Source: Nodosilinea sp. LEGE 06152 (GTDB taxonomy: Bacteria; Cyanobacteriota; Cyanobacteriia; Phormidesmidales; Phormidesmidaceae). Taken from it: a DNA stretch of 64,000 nt. This document shows, one piece after another, positions 17,466-26,104 of this stretch. The stretch lies in the NCBI RefSeq assembly GCF_015207525.1, contig NZ_JADEWR010000004.1, positions 241,906 to 305,905 on the forward strand, written 5' to 3'. The notes under the pieces were generated by a model, which was not told where the DNA came from, did no database searches, and saw nothing but the letters and a program-made list of their open reading frames with translations. Each line of letters starts with the position of its first letter. Positions within the stretch are counted from its first letter, which is position 1. The position numbers and the translations under genes were made by a program.

Positions 17466-17939
17466 ATGCCCGCGATCGCCATCGTCAACTGTACAGAGCT
17501 TCAGCGGCAAACCATTGATCATCTGGTTGCAGAGAGCCTGCGGGAGGGCTTTCGGTTTGTGCAGCGGCTGGTTGAGGAGTATGACAGCGGCGTAAACCGC
17601 TTTGATCAACCTGGTGAGGCATTGCTCACCGCCATCGTGCAGGGGACGATAGTCGGCGTTGGCGGTCTCAATCGCGACCCCTATTTCAACGACCCTAAGG
17701 TGGGCCGATTGCGGCATGTGTACGTTGAAGCTGCCTGGCGCAGGCACGGGGTAGGGCGGGTTTTGGTTACGGCCCTCATAGATGCAGCCCAGCCGCACTA
17801 CCAGCTTTTAACCCTGCGCACGGATACCCCTGCCGCCGATGAGTTTTATCAAACTTTGGGCTTCAAAACTGAGCCTCACTGGACCCACACTACCCACCAT
17901 CTACAGCTCGGGAATGTGGGCGATTGCCCTGGGGAATAG
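17466..17939 (+). CDS. GNAT-family N-acetyltransferase
   Basis: A 157-aa GCN5-related acetyltransferase. The acetyl-CoA binding motif A is visible as VGRLRHVYVEAAWRRHGVGRVLVTALI (R-R-H-G-V-G pyrophosphate loop, about residues 92-103), followed by motif B YQTLGFKTEPHW. The N-terminal third is poorly conserved, so the acceptor is unknown. It starts divergently from argJ and its stop codon lies inside a long inverted repeat (17937-18014), probably the terminator. Confidence 0.85.
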   Translation: MPAIAIVNCTELQRQTIDHLVAESLREGFRFVQRLVEEYDSGVNRFDQPGEALLTAIVQGTIVGVGGLNRDPYFNDPKVGRLRHVYVEAAWRRHGVGRVLVTALIDAAQPHYQLLTLRTDTPAADEFYQTLGFKTEPHWTHTTHHLQLGNVGDCPGE

Positions 17940-18014
17940 CCGTCCCTAGCCCCTTTGGAGCGGCTTCACCAACGACTACGCTCAGGCCCTTCGACTACGC
18001 TCAGGGACCGGCTA
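17937..18014 (+). repeat. Inverted repeat with two internal copies of a dispersed repeat
   Basis: TAGCCGTCCCT (17937-17947) pairs with AGGGACCGGCTA (18003-18014) with one bulged base. The loop and 3' arm carry two direct copies of CGACTACGCTCAGG (17973-17986 and 17992-18005). A related copy (CGACTTCGCTCAGG) sits in the loop of the terminator at 48988-49034. It covers the stop of the GNAT gene, so it may act as its transcript end. Confidence 0.6.
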
Positions 18015-18094
18015 TGGCTATGGCTATTGTCGAGTGCCGCGCTAGCGGCATGGCCGTTGCCCGCCTAGTGCTGTTAGCTAGCGTGATCGGGTCC

Positions 18095-18502
18095 TCAGGG
18101 CTCTACCGTAGAGGCGAGGGAATGCTCCAGAAAGGCAAACTCTTCGACGACCTGGCCGCCAATCAAGTGTTCTTGAATGATGCGCTCAATTACCGCTGGG
18201 GTGGCGCTGTGGTACCAGACGCCATCGGGGTAAACCAGCAGAATAGGGCCTTTGTGGCAAACCCGCAGGCAGTTGGCCTTAGTGCGAAAAACAGAGGTGG
18301 GGCGATCGGCCGTGGGCTGATCTAATCCCAGCTCCTTGAGGCGGTTCTTGAGATAGTCCCAAGCGACGATGCTCTCGGCTTTGTCGCAGCACTTCGGTTT
18401 GGTCTGGTCGGCACAGATCAATACATGGTGCTGAATCGTGTTGAGCGCCAGGGCATCCACACAAGCGGTCAGAGAGTCACAGGCGTCGGGGGTGTTACTC
18501 AT
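18095..18502 (-). CDS. Thioredoxin-like [2Fe-2S] ferredoxin domain protein
   Basis: A 135-aa protein of the (2Fe-2S) ferredoxin, thioredoxin-fold family. Cysteine ligands are visible as [15 protein letters not shown] and, 40-odd residues on, [20 protein letters not shown]; the spacing fits a C-x(n)-C...C-x3-C cluster. Such proteins carry electrons or sense redox state; the partner is unknown. Its ATG at 18502 overlaps the end of minE (stop at 18495) by 8 bases, so it is probably translated from the minD-minE transcript. That is an odd location for a ferredoxin. Confidence 0.85.
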   Translation of the reverse strand: MSNTPDACDSLTACVDALALNTIQHHVLICADQTKPKCCDKAESIVAWDYLKNRLKELGLDQPTADRPTSVFRTKANCLRVCHKGPILLVYPDGVWYHSATPAVIERIIQEHLIGGQVVEEFAFLEHSLASTVEP

Positions 18503-18980
18503 TGGGGATGACAGCAGGTTTTGTGGGGTCAGTGGACGCCTGTGATTCAGTAGGTGCTGGAGTTTCGGTGGGCACTGCGGATGGTTCGGTTCCTGAAGAC
18601 GGTGTGTCAGGGGGTTCCGTTTCGGCAGATTCAGCGCTGGTAGCGGGAATCTCAGATACCGAGGCAGTTTCCGGCCCAGGGGAGGAAACCGCTTCGATCG
18701 CAGGCAGCTCCGGGCGCACCCGACGAATGGGCAGGTTGGCGATCAGCGCCGTCATGCGCTGGTCGCTTTCCAGGGTAAATTCTAGATGCTCCTGGTCCAG
18801 CTCGACGTAGCGAGAGACCACTTCGAGAATTTCCCGACGCATTTTTTCGACCACTTCGGGGGTGAGATCGGCGCGATCGTGGGCCAGCACGAACTGCAGC
18901 CGCTGCTTTACCTCAGCCCGGGGGGTAATGGTACGGCTGCGGTTAAACAGCTTATCGAGAAGTTCGCTTAGCATCGGCAC
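18495..18980 (-). CDS. minE: Cell division topological specificity factor MinE with a long acidic tail
   Basis: MinE stimulates the MinD ATPase and drives the oscillation that confines FtsZ to midcell. Residues 1-90 match Min[57 protein letters not shown] and the [21 protein letters not shown] beta strand. The product is 161 aa, whereas MinE is commonly 85-105. The extra about 65 residues are Pro/Ser/Thr/Glu-rich and disordered. ATG at 18980 or 18974 are both possible. It follows minD by about 50 nt and overlaps the 2Fe-2S gene. Confidence 0.94.
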   Translation of the reverse strand: MPMLSELLDKLFNRSRTITPRAEVKQRLQFVLAHDRADLTPEVVEKMRREILEVVSRYVELDQEHLEFTLESDQRMTALIANLPIRRVRPELPAIEAVSSPGPETASVSEIPATSAESAETEPPDTPSSGTEPSAVPTETPAPTESQASTDPTKPAVIPNE

Positions 18981-19029
18981 TGGCGGCTAGGTAGAAGTAA
19001 CATCGAACACCGGGATTAGTTGAGAGAAC

Positions 19030-19827
19030 TTAGCCGCGAAAAAAGCGGCGCAGGCGACTAAATAAGTCGTCGTGGGTAGCGTTGAGGTCAATGAGGGGTA
19101 CCTCTTCGCCCAGCAGGCGGCGGGCCACGTTATTAAAGGCGACCCCGGCCAGGGAGAGCTGTTTGTCGAGCACCAGGGGTTCGCCCCGGTTCGACGACAC
19201 AATCACCCGCTCGTCGTCGGGCACCACCCCCAGCAGGGGCACAGCGAGAATATCGAGCACATCGCGCACCGACATCATCTGGTCTTCCTGCACCATTTTG
19301 GGCTTGATGCGGTTGATCAGCAGCTTGGTGAATTTCACGTCATTGGCTTCGAGTAGGCCAATGACCCGGTCGGCGTCGCGCACGGCAGAAATTTCGGGGG
19401 TGGTGACGACGATCGCTTCTTTGGCGGGAGCGATCGCATTTTGAAAGCCCATCTCGATGCCCGCCGGACAGTCGATCAAAATAAAGTCGTTGCTGGGGGC
19501 CAGACCCGCCACCAACTCTTTCATTTGGCTGGGGGTAATGGCTTCCTTGTTGCGGTTTTGAGCCGCTGCCAGCAGCCCCAGGGTGGGCTGGCGCTTGTCT
19601 TTAACCAGGGCTTTTTCCACTGTGCAGTCGCCCGCCAGTACGTCGAGGGCTGTGTAGACAATGCGATTTTCTAAGCCCAGCAGCAGGTCGAGGTTGCGCA
19701 GGCCAAAGTCGGCATCGACGACGGCGACCCGCTGATTGCGCTGGGCCAGGGCCATACCCAGGTTGGCGGTGCAGGTGCTCTTGCCGACGCCCCCTTTGCC
19801 CGAGGTCATTACGATAATGCGAGTCAT
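19030..19827 (-). CDS. minD: Septum site-determining ATPase MinD
   Basis: Membrane-associated Walker-type ATPase that recruits MinC and is cycled by MinE. Start at ATG 19827 (MTRIIVMTSGKGGVGKST); the frame could open at a TTG 12 nt upstream but this is less likely. The deviant Walker A KGGVGKST is at 11-18, the Asp motif DADFGLRNLDLLLG and FILIDCPAGIE follow. The C terminus HDDLFSRLRRFFRG is the amphipathic membrane-targeting helix. About 265 aa, normal length. It is between minC and minE in the order minC-minD-minE of transcription. Confidence 0.97.
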   Translation of the reverse strand: MTRIIVMTSGKGGVGKSTCTANLGMALAQRNQRVAVVDADFGLRNLDLLLGLENRIVYTALDVLAGDCTVEKALVKDKRQPTLGLLAAAQNRNKEAITPSQMKELVAGLAPSNDFILIDCPAGIEMGFQNAIAPAKEAIVVTTPEISAVRDADRVIGLLEANDVKFTKLLINRIKPKMVQEDQMMSVRDVLDILAVPLLGVVPDDERVIVSSNRGEPLVLDKQLSLAGVAFNNVARRLLGEEVPLIDLNATHDDLFSRLRRFFRG

Positions 19828-19931
19828 GGACGAACCCAACTTTCCTTAAGGAACCAACTACCCGACTAAAACAACCGTTAATAATACGCTATGGGTGCAA
19901 GCTAAGGACTGTGAACTTAGTCGATCGATAA

Positions 19932-19995
19932 GGTGCAGGGTATAGGCTATGGGGCTCAAGGACTGCCGTGAACCCTATACCCTATACTCTGCACC
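19932..19995 (-). repeat. Inverted repeat between minC and minD
   Basis: GGTGCAGGGTATAGG (19932-19946) and CCTATACTCTGCACC (19981-19995) are inverted copies with one mismatch in 15, around a 34-nt loop. The loop holds a further partial copy (CCCTATACC). It occupies the spacer from minC stop to minD start and could form a transcript hairpin modulating minDE relative to minC. No T tract follows, so it is not a plain terminator. Confidence 0.6.
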
Positions 19996-20035
19996 CCTTT
20001 GACCTATCACCTTTAGCTTGGCAGACTCCATAAAC

Positions 20036-20998
20036 CTAAAACCCATCAGTCGGCTGTGCCCCCTGCCCCAGGGTGGCGTCGAAGTTTTGGCGGGCAAAGG
20101 CCTGGGCCTGGGCAATGCGAATGCCGTTGTTACCCACGTAGGCCACCTCGGGCAGGTAGTCGGCGCTGGGGCTATCGGGGGCGCGGGCGACCAGGTCGGC
20201 CAGGCGCAGCTGGGTAGGCTGCATCTGTAGGGCCATAATGTAGCGATCGCGATCGCCCCCAAACCCCGCATGGGCAATGCCCCGCAGCCGCCCCCAAACG
20301 AGAATGTCACCCTCCGCCACCAGCGAGCTGCCGGGGTTGACATCGCCCAGCACAATGATCGTACCGGGATGGCGAATTTCAACCCCCGATCGCACCGTAG
20401 TTTGCAGGTATAGGGGTTCGGCCAGGGGCTTGCCCGGAGCTGGGGGCGACTGCACCAGGGTATCTACGGTCTCCAGCTGATCGACCGAGTAGCCAGCGGT
20501 GACAGCGGCTATGGCCGTCTGGCGGCGGCTGGTGACTACCCGTTTGAGGGTGAGCTGGGCGGCGGCGAGCACCTCCTCTAGCGCCTGGAGCTGGCGGGCA
20601 TCGAGCAGGCGATCGCGGGCGGCCAGATGCACGACCGTATTGGGTTGCCAAAAGGGTTCACCAACCTTCAGCCGCTGCTTGAAGTGCTGCAACAGCTCCC
20701 CCCAAACCAGGGCACCTCCTTCCGCCTCGCTCTGAGGCCCGTTGGGCATCAGCAGCACCAGATGATCGCCCTCATTGCGCAGCCGCAGCTGGGTACGAGG
20801 GTCAATGGGTGGCACTGGCTGGGGTGGCTCGGTAGGGGTTGATGGCTCGGGAGCAGACACCTCCGGCGCGGGGGTAGACGCGTCGATAGGGGTATCGGTA
20901 CTGGGGTCGATGGCCGAATCGGTTACGGCAGCTGAGTCGTCGGAAGCCATAGGTGCCAGCAGGGGATGAGAAGACCGGGGCAAGCGCGGTGCTGCCAT
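20036..20998 (-). CDS. minC: Septum site-determining protein MinC
   Basis: FtsZ polymerisation inhibitor. The 320-aa product (or 304 aa from ATG 20950) begins with a Pro/Thr/Ser-rich disordered region (to about residue 65). The N-terminal FtsZ-binding domain follows (about 70-170), then the beta-helical C-terminal domain binding MinD: TVRSGVEIRHPGTIIVLGDVNPGSSLVAEGDILVWGRLRGIAHAG. The last conserved block, LPEVAYVGNNGIRIAQAQ, is typical. First gene of the min cluster on the minus strand, about 200 nt before minD. Confidence 0.94.
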   Translation of the reverse strand: MAAPRLPRSSHPLLAPMASDDSAAVTDSAIDPSTDTPIDASTPAPEVSAPEPSTPTEPPQPVPPIDPRTQLRLRNEGDHLVLLMPNGPQSEAEGGALVWGELLQHFKQRLKVGEPFWQPNTVVHLAARDRLLDARQLQALEEVLAAAQLTLKRVVTSRRQTAIAAVTAGYSVDQLETVDTLVQSPPAPGKPLAEPLYLQTTVRSGVEIRHPGTIIVLGDVNPGSSLVAEGDILVWGRLRGIAHAGFGGDRDRYIMALQMQPTQLRLADLVARAPDSPSADYLPEVAYVGNNGIRIAQAQAFARQNFDATLGQGAQPTDGF

Positions 20999-21060
20999 AT
21001 TAGATCACTGCGGCGGGGATGACAGGTCAAATAACCCATTCAAGAAGGTCGGGTTTCCCC

Positions 21061-21091
21061 TTGCGGTTTACCCCAGGCTATTGGTTATAGT
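21061..21091 (+). promoter_or_regulatory. Putative sigma-70-type promoter of the ncRNA at 21096
   Basis: TTGCGG (21061-21066) and TATAGT (21086-21091) are separated by 19 bases, placing a purine start site near 21097, exactly where the outermost stem of the folded RNA begins. Confidence 0.5.
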
Positions 21092-21095
21092 GAAT

Positions 21096-21286
21096 GAAGT
21101 CTCACTACGGCGTTGGTGACTGCCAACAATGTTTGTCGATCTATGTTTGTTCCGAACGGGAGCCAAGTTGCATCGGCGGCAGTAGACCGAGCTTGTACTC
21201 GGAAACTTTAAGCCAAATGCCACGGCACCCCCCTGGTTTTCCCAGGTCGGAAACTGAGGCAAGACGGCGCTGCGGTGAGACCCTTC
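21096..21286 (+). ncRNA. ssrS: Structured RNA of about 190 nt, 6S RNA (SsrS) candidate
   Basis: There is no gene from 20999 to 21455, but a rod-like RNA can be drawn. Closing stem: GTCTCAC (21099-21105) pairs with GTGAGAC (21275-21281), extended inward by about ten further pairs including G-U (TACGGCGTTG with CGGCGCTGCG) and outward by GAA/TTC. Inside are a terminal hairpin CCGAG-CTTGTA-CTCGG and a second hairpin CCTGG-TTTTC-CCAGG. A promoter-like sequence ends just upstream. Length, rod shape, terminal hairpin and large internal bubble fit 6S RNA, which in cyanobacteria is about 185 nt and sequesters RNA polymerase. I cannot confirm this by alignment; another structured ncRNA is possible. 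Confidence 0.5.
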
Positions 21287-21455
21287 AATATTTTTGCCAT
21301 TCCCCTGTCCGCCTGGATGGGGGAATTGTTTTAGAAATGTGATTTAGCTTACTTGAGCGCTAGTATTGACACATAGCTAGACCCACAGCTGGATATGGCG
21401 ATGGTGACCAGCTTGGCTGAGGGATTGCTGAGTATTTTTTGTAGGGCCTGCGCCG

Positions 21456-22709
21456 TTGAATTCGGTTGATTTTCCCGCCAGTGTAATTCGTTTGGAGAAT
21501 GGGCTGACCCTGATCCACCAGGAGATTGCGGCCACCCCTGTTGTGGTTGCCGACGTGTGGGTGAGGGCTGGGGCGATCGCCGAACCGGCAGAGTGGGCGG
21601 GTATGGCCCACTTTCTAGAGCACATGATTTTTAAGGGCACCGACCAGCTGCCGCCGGGGGTATTCGACTACGCGATCGAGACCCAGGGGGGCATGACCAA
21701 CGCGGCTACCAGCCACGACTACGCCCATTTTTATATCGCTATCGCGGCCGACATGCTGCCCCAGACGCTGCCCTACCTGGCCGATCTGCTGCTGCACGCC
21801 GCTATTCCCGCCGATGAGTTTGGCCGCGAGCGCCAGGTGGTGCTCGAAGAAATTCGCCAGGCGCAGGATGACCCCGACTGGTTAGGCTACCAGGCAATGT
21901 CGGAGCTGATTTACCAAGACCACCCCTACGGTCGCCCGGTGCTGGGCACGGCAGAAATTTTGCAGCAGCGATCGCCCGAAGAGATGCGCTGCTTTCACCA
22001 GGCCCACTACCAGCCCGACCAAATGACGGTAGTCATTACCGGCGGCATTCCGCTAGAGCCAACGGTGGAGCTGGTCAAACACGCCTTTCGCGGCTTTGCC
22101 CCACCGCCCCCCTGCCCCCCGGCGGCGAGTTCGCGGGTGCCCTCGCTGCCCGGCGTGCGGCGCGAGGTGCTCCACCTGCCGCGCCTAGAGCAGTCGCGGC
22201 TGACCATGGCCTGGCTGGCCCCCGGCATTGGCCAGCTCGAAACCGCCTACGGGCTGGATTTGCTGGCGGCGATTTTGGCCGAGGGGCGATCGTCGCGGCT
22301 GGTGCGCGAGCTGCGAGAAGACCGTCAGCTCGTGCAGGATGTTGGGGCCGGGTTCTCGCTCCAGCGGGAGTGCAGCCTGTTTACCATCCAGGCCTGGCTG
22401 GAGGGCGACGATGTTGATCGGGTGGAGGCAATTGTGTGCGATCGCCTCAGCGAACTGGCGGCCAAGCCAATCAGCGAGGCCGAGCTAACCCGAGCCCAAC
22501 GCCTGCTGTGCAACGACTACGCTTTTTCGACCGAGGCCCCAGGGCAGCTGGCGGGGCTATACGGCTACTACGGCACCATTGCCGCCGCCGATCGCTGTCT
22601 TTCCTACGTGCCCATCCTGCAAAGCTATACCGGCGACCGCCTGCGATCGCTGGCTGACCAGTACCTCACACCCCTGCGCTATGTCTCCACCATTCTGCAC
22701 CCCGCCTAG
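21456..22709 (+). CDS. M16 family zinc peptidase, catalytic subunit
   Basis: Pitrilysin/processing-peptidase family (M16B), 417 aa. The inverted zinc motif HFLEH with downstream Glu is intact (AHFLEHMIFKGT, about residues 51-56; distal Glu within EFGRERQVVLEEIRQAQDD). The C-terminal half is the typical second M16 domain. The start is a TTG at 21456; the first residues DFPASVIRLENGLTLIHQE match the family's first strand, so little can be missing. Acts on peptides, probably in the periplasm or thylakoid lumen in partnership with the next gene, 95 nt downstream. No signal peptide is evident. Confidence 0.92.
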   Translation: MNSVDFPASVIRLENGLTLIHQEIAATPVVVADVWVRAGAIAEPAEWAGMAHFLEHMIFKGTDQLPPGVFDYAIETQGGMTNAATSHDYAHFYIAIAADMLPQTLPYLADLLLHAAIPADEFGRERQVVLEEIRQAQDDPDWLGYQAMSELIYQDHPYGRPVLGTAEILQQRSPEEMRCFHQAHYQPDQMTVVITGGIPLEPTVELVKHAFRGFAPPPPCPPAASSRVPSLPGVRREVLHLPRLEQSRLTMAWLAPGIGQLETAYGLDLLAAILAEGRSSRLVRELREDRQLVQDVGAGFSLQRECSLFTIQAWLEGDDVDRVEAIVCDRLSELAAKPISEAELTRAQRLLCNDYAFSTEAPGQLAGLYGYYGTIAAADRCLSYVPILQSYTGDRLRSLADQYLTPLRYVSTILHPA

Positions 22710-22804
22710 TTTGCCTGGCGCGATCGCCTGGGCAGACTACAGCCTGGGCGGTCTATAGTTAGACTGGCCTGCCGCTCAATTTTGTTCTCCAAACAGCTTA
22801 TTTC

Positions 22805-24094
22805 TTGCCTGTGACAGCCTCCCTTCTCCAAGCGCCTCGCCTGCACCGCACCGTTCTCGCCAATGGCTTAACGGTCCTGGTTTTAGAAAACCCGGTTGCC
22901 GACATTGTCTCCGCCCGACTGTTTATTCGAGCCGGCAGCACCTTTGAAGCTCCCCACCAGGCCGGGTTAGTGAGCTTTTTAATGGGGCTACTGACCAAAG
23001 GTAGCGATACCCTCTCCTCGATGGCGATCGCCGAAACCGTTGAGTCGGTCGGAGCCAGCCTGGGTACCGATGCCGCCGCCGACTACAGCGTCATCAGCCT
23101 CAAAACCGTCTCCGCCGACTTCGCCGAAATTTTTGCCCTGGCCGCCACCGTGCTACGCCAGCCCAGCTTTCCCCCTGACGAAATTGACCTGGAGCGCCGC
23201 CTCACCCTGCAGCAAATACGCTCCATGCAGGAGCAGCCCTTCACCGTAGCCTTCAACCAGCTGCGCCGCGATATGTACGGCGAGCACCCCTACGCTCTGC
23301 CCGGCATTGGCACCGAGGCCACGGTTTCTGCCATCACCCAGCAGGACCTAGTTGACTTCCACCGCCAGCACATGCGCCCCGACAACGTGGTCGTCACCAT
23401 TGTGGGCCGCATTGCCCCCGAAGCCGCCCTTGCCCAGGTGGAGAAGACCCTGGGCGACTGGATGGCTCCAGCCACACCCCTCCCGGCCCTCACCCTGCCT
23501 CCGGTGACCTCAGCGCCCACCTGCTCGGTAGTCACGCAGGACACCAACCAGGCGATCGTTATGGTCGGCTACCCGGCGGCCTCGGTCAAGCACCCTGCCT
23601 ACCCCGCCCTCAAGCTGATTAACACTTACCTGGGCAATGGCCTCTCCAGCCGCCTGTTTGTGGAGCTGCGCGAAAAACGCGGCCTAGCCTATGACGTGTC
23701 GGCTTTTTACCCCACTCGCCTGGGGCTGTCGCAGTTTGTGGCCTACATTGGCACCGCCCCCGAAAACGCCGCCACTGCCCTAGAGGGCCTGCGGTTCGAG
23801 GTCGAGCGCTTGCAAACCACCGTGCTCTCCGACGAAGAGCTACAGTCGGCCAAAAACAAGCTGCTGGGCCAGTACGCCCTGGGCAAACAGACCAACGCCC
23901 AGATCGCTCAACTGCTGGGCTGGTACGAGATTTTGGGCCTGGGGGTCGAGTACGACCAGCAGTTTCAGGACATGGTGGCCGCCGTCACAGTACTGGATGC
24001 CGAAGCTGTGGCCCAAGAATTTTTCCACACCCCATACATTTCGCTGCTGGGGCCAGAGGCTGCCGTTGCTCCCCTAGCCGCCGCCCAAGCTTAA
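22805..24094 (+). CDS. M16 family peptidase, non-catalytic partner subunit
   Basis: Second M16B protein, 429 aa. It has the fold but not the zinc site: where the partner has HFLEH this reads AGLVSFLMGLLTKGS, so it cannot bind zinc. It retains the C-terminal Arg/Tyr substrate motif GLSSRLFVELREKRGLAYDV, missing-site and present-site subunits being the rule in M16B heterodimers (as in mitochondrial MPP). The start is TTG 22805 or GTG 22811. With the gene just upstream it almost surely forms one heterodimeric peptidase. An inverted repeat follows. Confidence 0.92.
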   Translation: MPVTASLLQAPRLHRTVLANGLTVLVLENPVADIVSARLFIRAGSTFEAPHQAGLVSFLMGLLTKGSDTLSSMAIAETVESVGASLGTDAAADYSVISLKTVSADFAEIFALAATVLRQPSFPPDEIDLERRLTLQQIRSMQEQPFTVAFNQLRRDMYGEHPYALPGIGTEATVSAITQQDLVDFHRQHMRPDNVVVTIVGRIAPEAALAQVEKTLGDWMAPATPLPALTLPPVTSAPTCSVVTQDTNQAIVMVGYPAASVKHPAYPALKLINTYLGNGLSSRLFVELREKRGLAYDVSAFYPTRLGLSQFVAYIGTAPENAATALEGLRFEVERLQTTVLSDEELQSAKNKLLGQYALGKQTNAQIAQLLGWYEILGLGVEYDQQFQDMVAAVTVLDAEAVAQEFFHTPYISLLGPEAAVAPLAAAQA

Positions 24095-24117
24095 ACTAAA
24101 TTCTGAGGCGCAACCGA

Positions 24118-24153
24118 AGGTGTAACGATCGCAATCAGCGGTGACTTACACCT
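24118..24153 (+). terminator. Inverted repeat after the M16 pair
   Basis: AGGTGTAA (24118-24125) and TTACACCT (24146-24153) around a 20-nt loop, 24 nt after the stop. No clean T tract follows, so this is only a probable transcript end. Confidence 0.4.
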
Positions 24154-24253
24154 CTGTATCCATACCACTAATTGTCGCTTGTCCGTTGCATAGCTCTTGT
24201 TATAAGGCTTTTATTTCTACTCGGCCCCTCTAGCCTCAATGCACTAATGCAAC

Positions 24254-24943
24254 TTAAATTACTTTAGTAAGAATTACTTGTTGCCGTTTAGATGTTTCTG
24301 CAAAACAGGTTTTGAAGTCTTGAATAGTTTTACGGCATTCTTCAAGCCAGTAATTCGGGTCATATTCAAGGGAATTAAAGTGGCGAATTAACTCATCTGA
24401 TTCAACTTGATTTAGCACATTAGCAATCGTGTTAACTTGCTCTGGCAGAAGATAACGCAAGTCTGACGTTAGTTTAATACGCTCACCTCCCCAAATTGCT
24501 GTATGAGCAAATTCAGTATCCAACGTTGGAAACTTTATCTTTAGCTCTTCCAACAGAAATGAATAAATTTGCTCATCTGTTCGTCTGTCAAAATAGACCT
24601 TTCGCTGCACAAGAAGTGGATCATCTGCTTTTAATTGCTCCAACCGCTGTTCCAAAAGGTTACAGTATGCCTCTAATTCCGCCTCAGACTTAAAGGGGTT
24701 GTCCAATATTCCTGCCATTGCTTTGTAATCCTGTCTGAATTCTTCTATTGGGCTTGACAAGCTTCCAAAGCTAGTCGTAGAAGGTCGTGTGAACCAAAAA
24801 AACATTCCACCTCCGCAACCCCATAGTTGATCAATCAATATGTGCAGCTTTTCATCAGTGTGAATCTGTTCAAAGAATTCAACAGGTATGGCTTGCTTCT
24901 CAACGGAATGTCCCATCCTTATACCTCTTCTAATATTGAGCAA
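24254..24943 (-). CDS. DUF1877 (YfbM-like) family protein
   Basis: A 229-aa protein (about 220 aa from the internal ATG, MGHSVEKQ). The C-terminal half, GGERIKLTSDLRYLLPEQVNTIANVLNQVESDELIRHFN and the following LEYDPNYWLEECRKTIQDFKTCF, matches the DUF1877/YfbM fold. The role of the family is unknown. The gene is visibly richer in A and T than its neighbours, uses different codons, and contains almost none of the GCC/CTG-rich texture of flanking genes. It stands alone between two plus-strand genes, which suggests lateral gain (inference). Confidence 0.75.
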   Translation of the reverse strand: MLNIRRGIRMGHSVEKQAIPVEFFEQIHTDEKLHILIDQLWGCGGGMFFWFTRPSTTSFGSLSSPIEEFRQDYKAMAGILDNPFKSEAELEAYCNLLEQRLEQLKADDPLLVQRKVYFDRRTDEQIYSFLLEELKIKFPTLDTEFAHTAIWGGERIKLTSDLRYLLPEQVNTIANVLNQVESDELIRHFNSLEYDPNYWLEECRKTIQDFKTCFAETSKRQQVILTKVI

Positions 24944-25137
24944 TGGTTTCGTTGGGGTTTCGCTATCGCTAACCTAACCTATGGCAGAATCAAGGTTTCG
25001 AGAGTTTTGTTAATCAAGCAGGTTCTAAGCACCAATGTTTTGTTGCTCCCAATGGCTAACATCTGCGGCCTCGCCAACGGGTAAGATGAATCGATCGCCT
25101 GACTGACAGACGCTGCTAAACCGCTAGAGGGATTGCT

Positions 25138-25947
25138 GTGGGAAGTGGACTGATTTTAGCGCTGGTGGGGCTGCTGGCCGGGGTGCTGGCGGGGTTTTTG
25201 GGCATTGGCGGCGGCACGGTGATGGTGCCTGTGATGGTCGCTTTGGGAATGTCGGGGGTGCAGGCGGTAGGGACGAGCACGCTTGCGATCGCCCTGATCG
25301 CCCTGGTGGGCAGCGTGCAAAACTGGCGCATGGGCTTTCTTAAGCTCAACCATGTGGCCATGCTGGGCCTGCCCGCCCTGGTTACCGCCTATCTGGGCAA
25401 AGAGCTGGCCACCGCCCTGCCCAACTACGCGCTGTTAGGGATATTTGGCCTGTTTCTGCTGTTCAATATTTATCTGATTGGCATCAAAAAACAGGTGGTG
25501 CGCCAGGCCCAGCGCAGCGAATCTGCTGGCCTACCCGTTACAAATTCCACACCACTGCCCGTGTCGCCCACGATCGCTCGGCTGAGCATTGGCGGGCTGG
25601 CCGGGTTTCTGGCGGGGCTATTTGGGGTGGGCGGCGGCGTGGTGATGGTGCCATTACAAATTTTGCTGCTGCACGAGCCGATTAAGGTCGCGGTGCAGAC
25701 CAGCCTGGGGGCGATCGTGATTACCGGGCTGTGGGCTTGTCTGTGGCATGCCCTGGCGGGCAACGTACTGCTGACGACGGGGCTAATCTTGGGGGCAGCG
25801 GGGGCGATTGGCGTACAGGTTAGCACCCGCTACCTGCCTCGGCTGCCCGACCAGGCGGTGACCATTATGTTTCGGGCACTGCTGGCACTGCTGGCCGGAT
25901 ACTTCTTCTTCAAAGCCTGGGATAGCTACACGGCCCTGACTGCGTAG
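25138..25947 (+). CDS. Sulfite exporter TauE/SafE family permease
   Basis: Integral membrane transporter of the TauE/SafE (DUF81) family, 269 aa with about eight hydrophobic helices. Two glycine-rich repeats mark the internal duplication: GVLAGFLGIGGGTVMVPVMVALG (about 14-36) and GFLAGLFGVGGGVVMVPLQILLL (about 156-178). Members export sulfite or organosulfonates; the substrate here is unknown. The start is GTG 25138, chosen because the first helix begins at once. No sulfur-metabolism gene is adjacent. Confidence 0.92.
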   Translation: MGSGLILALVGLLAGVLAGFLGIGGGTVMVPVMVALGMSGVQAVGTSTLAIALIALVGSVQNWRMGFLKLNHVAMLGLPALVTAYLGKELATALPNYALLGIFGLFLLFNIYLIGIKKQVVRQAQRSESAGLPVTNSTPLPVSPTIARLSIGGLAGFLAGLFGVGGGVVMVPLQILLLHEPIKVAVQTSLGAIVITGLWACLWHALAGNVLLTTGLILGAAGAIGVQVSTRYLPRLPDQAVTIMFRALLALLAGYFFFKAWDSYTALTA

Positions 25948-26104
25948 GCCTGTTCTAGCCGAATCGATTCGCGCTCAGGGCGTGACCTGAGGTTAATTTT
26001 TCATCGTACAGAATTTTTTGATCATCGCGGCTGAAGAATTGCTCCAACCAGTGGCAGCTCAAGGTTAAACGGGCTAGCGTGCGAATGATGCGTTTTCAAC
26101 CCCT

